Shown: positions 22,463-25,884 of the stretch, in pieces
Layout of the letters: the number at the start of each line of letters is the position of its first letter
How positions within the stretch are numbered: position 1 is the stretch's first letter
DNA from: HRBIN16 sp049969495
GTDB taxonomy: Bacteria > Armatimonadota > HRBIN16
Direction of reading: 5' to 3'
NCBI GenBank assembly: GCA_049969495.1
Contig: JBMFOT010000049.1
Coordinates: 1 to 25,884 of the forward strand
DNA length: 25,884 nucleotides
Position numbers and translations under genes: made by a program
Notes under the pieces: model-generated
What the model saw: the letters and a program-made list of their open reading frames with translations, nothing else
Told to the model about the DNA's origin: nothing
Databases searched by the model: none

Positions 22463-23991
22463 GCAAGCACATGGCATGGCTGATGGTTGCCATGGGTGGT
22501 GCTGTAACGATGGCTGTGCTGTGCTGGGCAACAGCAACGTACGGTATCGGCGCGTCCACTGATACTGTAACCTACCTTTCGGTCGCCCAGAATGCGTTGA
22601 AGGGAAACGGCTTTGTCAGCTACGATGGCGGGGTCATGGTCGAGTTTCCACCGGTTTATCCTTTACTACTCTGTGGGGCTTTGTACTTGCTGCCCGTGCC
22701 AGCACTCAGCGCAGTGAAGCTCGTGTCTGTTCTGAGTGCTGGGGGATGCCATGGAGCTGCCACATACCTGCTGCAACGTCACCTACACTACCCAGCAACC
22801 CGGTGGGCTGGGTGGCTGTTGCTCCTGTTGTCTGTACCTCTCTGGTCTGTATATATGATGGGATGGAGCGAGCCTCCCTTTATCTTCTTTACCCTGCTAT
22901 GGTTTATCTTTCTTGCCCGCTACCTGCGGGCACCAAGCACTCAAGGATTGCTCTACGTGGCGGGTATCTCCTCATTATGCGTGTTAACTCGGTATACAGG
23001 GGTTGTTTGTGCTCTAACGGGAGCTCTTGGGATCGGGCGGGCAGCTCTGCTTGACAGGCGAGCGAGGTGGACGCACCTCACTGTATACTCTCTGCTTGTC
23101 TTGGGTGCGCTCGGCGTTTGGCTCATCCGTAATTTAGTGGTCTCAGGCACATTAGTGGGAGAGCGAGTACCCAGCGAACGGGGGGTTCTCTGGAATCTGG
23201 GGATATGTTGCAGGGTTCTGGATGGATGGTTTCTGCCCGGAGCATCTATACCCATCTTCCTGCTCTTGGCACTGGGAACCTTTTCCCTTGTTGCCCAGTC
23301 GCCTCGCGCTTTCAGCGATTCGTGGTGCCTGCAGGTATTGTTCGTCTTTTATACAGCCAGCTACCTTGCATTGCTGTTGTTCAGCGCATCGAAAACGGCG
23401 TACGACGAACTCGATAACCGACTGCTTGCCCCTGTTTATGTACCGTTGTTGTTGGCACTGCTTAGTAGCGGCGAGGTCATTTACTTTCGCTTCCTCAGCA
23501 GAACCCGGCTCCAATGGCTGGTAGCGGCTCTGTTGTTGCTCTTTGCGCTCTGCCCTGCTTCCAACACACTGCACCTGCTCCAAGAAGCGCATGAGGAGGG
23601 GATGGGTTTCACTTCCGCACAATGGTGGAAATCACCTTCTCTAGCGTTCCTTCGTCAACACACCCTGAATGCGCCTTTATACAGCAATTGTCCGGAAGCC
23701 ATTTACCTGCACACCGGCTGCAAAGCCCATCTCCTGCCCCGAAGGTTTTACTATGCCACGCATCTGCCGGTGCGTGAGGATATCCGTGATTTTGTAGAGG
23801 AAATCAAGGAGGAGAGGCTTGCTTACCTGTTGTGGTTCTCCTCTGAGTTGCCAGATTACCTATATTCCCCACAGCAGTTGGCATCTTTCGTGAAGTTATA
23901 TCTGGAACGGCGATTTGTAGACGCTGACCTGTTTCGAGCCACGCCACGTGAGAACCCTATGGCGGGGGGAAACCTTGAACACGCTCTATAG
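22459..23991 (+). CDS. GT-C-like integral membrane glycosyltransferase (ArnT/PMT-type), inserted in the ABC operon
   Basis: A 510-aa polytopic membrane protein starting at ATG 22459, inside the stop of the permease. About ten hydrophobic segments are visible. After the first comes ASTDTVTYLSVAQNALKGNG (Asp35, the conserved loop Asp of GT-C enzymes) and FPPVYPLLLCGALYLL, the usual GT39/DUF2029-like pattern. The C-terminal ~130 residues are soluble (AQWWKSPSLAFLRQ, YSNCPEAIYLHTGC). Such enzymes move sugars from polyprenyl-phosphate donors onto lipids, glycans or proteins outside the membrane. Its acceptor is unknown. Two sampled 60-base lines are 29/60 and 33/60 GC, against 39/60 for sampled lines in each flanking permease, and it favours T/A-ending codons more than they do. 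This suggests separate origin. Confidence 0.82.
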   Translation: MSKHMAWLMVAMGGAVTMAVLCWATATYGIGASTDTVTYLSVAQNALKGNGFVSYDGGVMVEFPPVYPLLLCGALYLLPVPALSAVKLVSVLSAGGCHGAATYLLQRHLHYPATRWAGWLLLLLSVPLWSVYMMGWSEPPFIFFTLLWFIFLARYLRAPSTQGLLYVAGISSLCVLTRYTGVVCALTGALGIGRAALLDRRARWTHLTVYSLLVLGALGVWLIRNLVVSGTLVGERVPSERGVLWNLGICCRVLDGWFLPGASIPIFLLLALGTFSLVAQSPRAFSDSWCLQVLFVFYTASYLALLLFSASKTAYDELDNRLLAPVYVPLLLALLSSGEVIYFRFLSRTRLQWLVAALLLLFALCPASNTLHLLQEAHEEGMGFTSAQWWKSPSLAFLRQHTLNAPLYSNCPEAIYLHTGCKAHLLPRRFYYATHLPVREDIRDFVEEIKEERLAYLLWFSSELPDYLYSPQQLASFVKLYLERRFVDADLFRATPRENPMAGGNLEHAL

Positions 23992-24802
23992 ATGGCTAGT
24001 GAATATCTGCCTGGCGCTCTTTGCGCTCTCTGTCGTGGTGCCCCTACTCTGGGTACTGATGACCTCTTTCAAAACAGGGGCGGAGATATTCACCGAGCCC
24101 TGGGGACCGCCACACGCCTTACAGTGGCAGAACTACGTGCGAGCATGGCAGGAGGCAGGCATCGCCCGCTATTTCATAAACAGCTTGCTTGTGACGCTGG
24201 CGACGCTGGCGATACTGCTGCCGATAGGAGCGATGGCGGCGTACATCTTTGCGCGTTACCCCTTCCGCGGCGCGAAGTGGTTGTTTGGCGCGTTTTTGGG
24301 CGGGATGATGTTTCCCCTGTTCCTCACCATCGTGCCGCTGTTTTTCCTGCTGGCGCGTTTGCAGTTGCTGGACACCCTGCCCGGATTGACGCTGGTGTAT
24401 GTGGCGTATTCGCTACCCTTCACCGTGTTTGTGCTGACGGGCTTTTTCCAGACCCTGCCTCAGGAGATGCTGGAAGCGGCTCTGATAGACGGCTGCGGGC
24501 ACGCGCGGGCGTTCTGGAAGGTGATGTTACCTCTGGCAAAACCGGGCATCATCGTGGTGGGCGTGTTCAACGCTATCGGTTTGTGGAACGAATATCCTCT
24601 CGCGCTGGTGATTATGACTAGCGACGAACGGCGCACTTTGCCACTGGGCATCGCCAACCTGCTGATGGTGGAGCAGTACCAGAGCGATTGGGGAGCGTTG
24701 TTTGCTGGGCTGGTGATTGTGATGTTGCCGGTGCTGTTCGTGTATTGGCTGTTCCGTGACCGCATCCACGAGACGATGGTGGCTGGGGCATTAAAGGGGT
24801 AG
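23975..24802 (+). CDS. Sugar ABC importer permease (MalG/UgpE-like)
   Basis: A 275-aa inner-membrane subunit. I chose TTG 23975 (MNTLYRWLVNICLALFALSV) because GGGGGGA lies five bases before it and it gives the usual MalG-type length; GTG 23948 would add nine residues. It overlaps the glycosyltransferase by 17 bases. Motifs are PLLWVLMTSFKTGAEIF, QWQNYVRAW, YIFARYPFRGAKWLFGAFLG, and the EAA loop EMLEAALIDGCGHARAFWKV-MLPLAKPG, then GVFNAIGLWNEYPLALVI and QSDWGALFAGLVIVMLPVLF. It partners the permease at 21575. The weak start suggests translation depends on ribosomes arriving from the glycosyltransferase gene. Confidence 0.92.
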   Translation: MNTLYRWLVNICLALFALSVVVPLLWVLMTSFKTGAEIFTEPWGPPHALQWQNYVRAWQEAGIARYFINSLLVTLATLAILLPIGAMAAYIFARYPFRGAKWLFGAFLGGMMFPLFLTIVPLFFLLARLQLLDTLPGLTLVYVAYSLPFTVFVLTGFFQTLPQEMLEAALIDGCGHARAFWKVMLPLAKPGIIVVGVFNAIGLWNEYPLALVIMTSDERRTLPLGIANLLMVEQYQSDWGALFAGLVIVMLPVLFVYWLFRDRIHETMVAGALKG

Positions 24803-24940
24803 ATTCTGGACCACAGGCGCCGCGCCTGCAGGGGACGTGTCCTCCAAGAGCGTTCATGGCTCAAGCCGTCCGCTTTGAAACGAAGCCAGCCTGCGCTGGC
24901 TGTCGGTCCTGCATGGGAAACGTCCGCCCAGGCAAAATAG
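24803..24940. other. Convergent spacer with several hairpins
   Basis: Two opposing genes end here. A hairpin CAGGCG/CGCCTG lies at 24814-24828, a short imperfect one around 24830-24845 (AGGGGAC/GTCCTC), and a 7-bp perfect stem AGCCAGC/GCTGGCT at 24884-24901 with loop CTGC. None has a clear T tract, but one or more may act as terminators for both genes. No coding sequence is evident. Confidence 0.5.
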
Positions 24941-25884
24941 TCATCGCGTGCGGGATCCTTGTTCCATTACCGAAATCTGTGTCAGAGCGTCGTCGATGCT
25001 GTAGTCCCAGCCCAGCAGTTGCAACGACAACCTGCGCAGGGCTTCGTCGTAGATGACCTCCAGCTGCCGATACTGTGCCGGCTGCAGTTGCGGGCTGAGT
25101 AAAGGATGACTTTTGCGTCCCGCCTCTGCCAGCAGCTCGTCAACCTGTCTGCCCTGTTGCAAGGCGTACTCCATTTGACGCTTGTGCGCAGGCGACCGGG
25201 AGGCAATCTCTTTCAATAACGGATAGATGCGCTCGAACCCACCGCGGATGTGGATGAGCGCGAAGGATTGCACCGGAACAAGACGTGGGTCCAGCCTCGG
25301 TTTGAGGTCATCCGGCACCCGCAGATCCGCCGCTTTTTCCATGGCTCTCAGAGCCAGTTGCAGTGCTTTGCGACATCGTTGCCAGTTACCACGCTTCGCG
25401 GCGATGCGGGCGTGTTCCACCAGCGCGTTTAGCAAGTTGTCCAGTGCGCCCCAGCGTCGCAAACCGGCATACGAACGCTTGCGGAAGAGGAATACCCCTT
25501 TCTGTTCCCCGATTTCATACAGCTCGTACGCGGTGCGTGCAGACACAAACATGGCAAAGATGTGGTCATCCACTGTGCGAAGATCGTATCCCGGATTTTC
25601 CCTGACAGCGGTAGCGAGACGATTGGTGGTTTCCCACAGGTCGCCAACCAGGGGACGTTTTGCCTCTGCTTGCTGGGTGACCGTTTGCATATACCATAAA
25701 CTGAACACCAGGAAAGTAGCGTAGATAGAGGATCCTATCACTGCCAGTCGCCAAAGTTTGGGTAGTCGGTTGGTATCATGACTTATCGCCTTTGCTACCA
25801 CCAGGTCCCAAAGGAGAATAAGCACATACGCCCAATACCCGTGATTCAGCAACAGGTAGAAGTACTCCAGCTGTATTCTATTGG
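24941..25884 (-). CDS. Unidentified membrane protein, 5' end beyond the window
   Basis: The minus-strand frame is open from the right edge of the window to the stop at 24941, giving at least 314 residues; no ATG or other good start is visible, so the N-terminus is cut off. A TTG at 25852 is unlikely to be the start. Near the edge it reads EYFYLLLNHGYWAYVLILLWD, then AKAISHDTNRLPKLWRLAVIG and SSIYATFLVFSLWYMQTV, making about two transmembrane helices. The rest is soluble and mainly helical (LWETTNRLATAVRENPGYDL, RKALQLALRAMEKAADLRVP, ERIYPLLKEIASRSPAHKRQ), as in a helical-repeat domain with a membrane anchor. I recognise no family. It converges with the ABC operon. Confidence 0.7.
   Translation of the reverse strand, partial: NRIQLEYFYLLLNHGYWAYVLILLWDLVVAKAISHDTNRLPKLWRLAVIGSSIYATFLVFSLWYMQTVTQQAEAKRPLVGDLWETTNRLATAVRENPGYDLRTVDDHIFAMFVSARTAYELYEIGEQKGVFLFRKRSYAGLRRWGALDNLLNALVEHARIAAKRGNWQRCRKALQLALRAMEKAADLRVPDDLKPRLDPRLVPVQSFALIHIRGGFERIYPLLKEIASRSPAHKRQMEYALQQGRQVDELLAEAGRKSHPLLSPQLQPAQYRQLEVIYDEALRRLSLQLLGWDYSIDDALTQISVMEQGSRTR

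Overview
The window looks like chromosomal DNA of a high-GC (about 60%) bacterium, most likely an Armatimonadota lineage of the kind found in warm or hot environments. The best clue is two pseudopilin-like proteins. Both carry the N-terminal block GFTLIELLVV or AFTLIELLVV followed by ILFPVF(S/A)QAR(T/E)KARQ, and one ends in an intact H-x9-DG motif. This combination is typical of the greatly expanded pseudopilin family of Armatimonadota. A secreted protease with a FlgD-like C-terminal Ig domain and several sugar-ABC components fit the same picture. The assignment is an inference; no rRNA or tRNA gene is visible.

Layout. 1-216 is the 3' end of an unidentified gene. 231-5390 is a secretion unit: a good sigma-70-type promoter, a 1529-aa KP-43-like subtilisin with four tandem ~110-aa modules, a small lipoprotein and a hairpin terminator. 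5498-6841 is an orphan sugar-binding protein. 6890-12601 is a compact same-strand run: rimI, tsaD, a class I photolyase, a cupin, a Gfo/Idh/MocA oxidoreductase and a sulfatase-fold enzyme. Several of these are coupled by ATGA overlaps. 12602-14982 holds repeat-rich spacers, two pseudopilins and a small membrane protein. 15024-19311 is a frameshifted zinc-ribbon mini-gene, then folK, two tandem GspF/PilC proteins and a membrane-anchored J-domain/TPR protein. On the minus strand, 19312-20067 holds a Uma2-type nuclease-fold gene and the remnant of a small antitoxin-like gene. 20241-24802 is a sugar ABC importer operon (binding protein, permease, GT-C-like membrane glycosyltransferase, second permease). 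A partial membrane protein on the minus strand runs off the right edge.

How the parts relate. The tandem GspF proteins could be the inner-membrane platform for the pseudopilins encoded just upstream, but no ATPase, prepilin peptidase or secretin is present. The ABC operon has no ATPase gene, so it would need an ATPase shared with other importers. The cupin/oxidoreductase/sulfatase-fold trio looks like a small sugar or cyclitol catabolic cassette, but the sulfatase-fold protein has Thr where sulfatases have the formylglycine Cys/Ser.

The most interesting observations are: the glycosyltransferase gene of visibly lower GC wedged between two permease genes; the Thr-nucleophile sulfatase-fold enzyme; two independent single-base frameshifts in small genes; a dispersed intergenic repeat with at least three relatives; the GWSKP module array of the protease; and a palindrome sitting on the -10 box of the Uma2 gene. 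I see no CRISPR array, prophage, transposase or other complete new defence system.
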